This document shows positions 62,401 through 64,000 of a stretch of 64,000 nucleotides of DNA, piece by piece. Position numbers and translations under genes: made by a program. The stretch is from Adineta vaga (Eukaryota > Rotifera): NCBI GenBank assembly GCA_021613535.1, contig CP075497.1, positions 3,596,001 through 3,660,000 on the forward strand, written 5' to 3'. Position 1 is the first letter of the stretch. Each line of letters begins with the position of its first letter. The notes beneath the pieces are model-generated. The model ran no database searches. It had not been told where the DNA came from and saw nothing but the letters and a program-made list of their open reading frames with translations.

Positions 62401-64000
62401 ACTATTTTGGTGATATTGATGATGATACAGTTGCATATCTTGATCGAAATCTTCATATTGGACAACAAGTGAAAGAAGTTTATGAACAATTATTAACAAC
62501 TATCGATACAGATCATTGTTTTAAATTAGATATGGTAGGTAAAAATATGACGAATATCTTCCATACAGATTTGGTTGAGAACATATGCAACGATCGTAAA
62601 CATTGAATAAATCGTAAAAACTATAGTTATCTGTTTTATGCAAATCTCACGAGGATTCTTTGGTTTTCTGAGCTGATTTATGTCACGACATTAGAAAGAG
62701 AACCTGTGACCTCGTGTTTGATTGGAGGAAAAATGAATAATTGTAATAAAAACTATCGTTCTATTTATTTTGATCTAGGATAAATATGTTATCCAATGTC
62801 CTGATCGTCTTGATTTACGATCTTCTCAAGCATCAACAACATTGACGAAACCTTTTATTCAACAGATTAATAATAGATCTCTTGCTAAACGTTATGAACC
62901 ACCTTGGAAAGAATTCGATAATAATCGTCAACGTTGGATTCAAACACCTGATCCACGTCGTATCGAAGAGGAAGCGGAAGCAAAAAAGAAGCGTAATCTT
63001 AAAAATAGAAATAAAGGTTTACCTGAACCAACAGTAAACATGAGTCTTATACCTGATCCACAACTAATTACTTCATATAAACCTCGTAATCCTCGTCAAA
63101 CACGAGATTTTCAACTATGGAAAGATTATTGGTCACATGTTTATACAGAAAATGACTATTTGAAGTATTTATGTACGCAATCAACAGATTATCTTCATCA
63201 TGTATTTCATTTACATGATAAATTACCTGAAGATAATCGTCTTAGTGAAGAAGATCAAGCATTACTTGATGAACGTAATCGTGCCTTAAAAGAACGTGAA
63301 GAAAAGATTGCACAATTAAAAGAACGAAAAAATAAATTTGAACAAGGTATTTGGAATGCAGAAAGTGTTTTTCTCGGTGGTCTTGGATATGAACCGACAT
63401 TGAATCCTGTCGATGATCCAATTGTACGATTTGAACAAGATTTAGAAAATCGTAAACCAAAATCAAAACGTATTGATCTATTCGATCCGACTGCTCATGA
63501 AAAAGCTCTGTCTAACAAACGTTTATTAACAACAATTATGGATAATGTTAAAAATATCAATGCACAAAAACGTTTGGAACAAATTTGGAAATTAGTTAAA
63601 ATGACTGATCATGATCGTTTACATATGGCTGTTAAATATAGTACTCTTGAATATGAAACAAAAGTCGAAGCGGTATGAAGAAAATGAAAATGTTTTCTAT
63701 GAGAAAATTTTGTTTTAATTAGGCATTAGAAGCTTGGGAAGCAATTGCACAATTAATCCTTCGTCGAGAGAAGTTTATAGTTGATCTGGAAAATTTTGAA
63801 CGAACAGCGTCGGATGCCAATCGATTTTTCGAATCAGGTATGAGTATTTTTTTTTCTTGATAAAATCAGACAAAAGATTTTATTCATCTTCTATAGGTCC
63901 TATGGGTGGTTCGAAAATGCGTTTAAGCGAATCTCGTCGTCGAACTTATCTCTATAATCAATTGTCTATACTCGAAAAACAGATAACTGAACAGTTCAAT
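59436..64000 (+). CDS. CCDC87: CCDC87-like protein (cut by right edge)
   Basis: Spliced gene starting at ATG 59436 (MRTSLSNVENIHDQSRTPNH) and still open at the window end. Readable blocks: LLAMVRRRLDIRQIPLDTTR, LASVILSQMRSKWLDIEDIC, VFVNVVLICTNIFEHTI, RRLPNLLPPMNRDV, LTFRISDITLANFLFQSSFL, NNYFGDIDDDTVAYLDRNLH, VKEVYEQLLTTIDTDHCFKL, LWKDYWSHVYTENDYLKYLC, TDYLHHVFHLHDKLPED, LEQIWKLVKMTDHDRLHMAV + KYS and ANRFFESG. This succession follows vertebrate CCDC87, a sperm/ciliary coiled-coil protein needed for normal sperm structure in mice. Most introns are short, but one (about 59838-60626) is near 790 nt and one (about 62535-62779) near 245 nt. Confident in the family, less so in each small exon. 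Confidence 0.85.
60281..60299. repeat. (GTT)n microsatellite in a CCDC87-like intron
   Basis: About six GTT units inside the longest intron of the gene. Confidence 0.85.

Overview
This window looks like nuclear DNA of a small invertebrate animal. It is AT-rich, the genes are compact and split by many short introns (mostly about 40-60 nt, the shortest 36 nt), and the proteins are clearly metazoan: MAN1B1, GCLM, prolyl 4-hydroxylase alpha, an Arkadia-like E3 ligase, type II PKA regulatory subunit, polyubiquitin, mitochondrial EF-G1. Many start codons sit directly behind a pyrimidine tract plus AG with no need for an upstream cis exon, which suggests spliced-leader trans-splicing. Together these features fit a rotifer, most likely bdelloid. 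The species assignment is inference; the animal gene set is read directly from the sequence.

Layout, left to right. 0-13.3 kb is all minus strand: an unrecognised gene cut by the left edge, a STARD7-like lipid-transfer gene closely following a fatty-acid transport protein/acyl-CoA synthetase gene (SLC27 type), an Arkadia-like RING E3 with long low-complexity tracts, a CpG-dense upstream region, and mitochondrial elongation factor G1. 14-26.5 kb is plus strand: an aldo-keto reductase, ER alpha-1,2-mannosidase (MAN1B1-like), the glutamate-cysteine ligase modifier subunit, 4.5 kb without coding signal, and a type II PKA regulatory subunit. 27.8-29.6 kb (minus) is a four-finger C2HC protein of the ZNF474/ZC2HC1 type. 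32-41 kb holds an intronless novel plus-strand ORF and then a tight minus-strand array: MATH/BTB protein, coiled-coil protein, and a YTHDC2/Bgcn-like DExH protein that has lost the YTH domain and several catalytic helicase residues. 41.5-48.8 kb: DNAJC9, an unrecognised minus gene, a four-EF-hand protein with a 6-nt microexon and a GC-AG intron, an unrecognised Ser-rich protein, and an intronless PhyH-type dioxygenase. 50-53 kb (minus) is prolyl 4-hydroxylase alpha with a pair of mutually exclusive 71-nt exons. 53.6-55.1 kb is a five-unit polyubiquitin gene with a tandemly duplicated core promoter. 56-64 kb: a small ORF, a USP16/45-like deubiquitinase without its zinc-finger UBP domain, and divergently a CCDC87-like gene that runs off the right edge.

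Most genes are ordinary housekeeping or ciliary/germline-type genes. The most notable signals are the catalytically degenerate YTHDC2/Bgcn-like protein, the conserved mutually exclusive exon pair, the microexon needed to complete an EF-hand loop, the duplicated polyubiquitin core promoter with antioxidant-response-like motifs, and the same-strand arrays whose downstream genes have acceptor sites at or next to the ATG. I saw no tRNA, rRNA, CRISPR or recognisable transposon.
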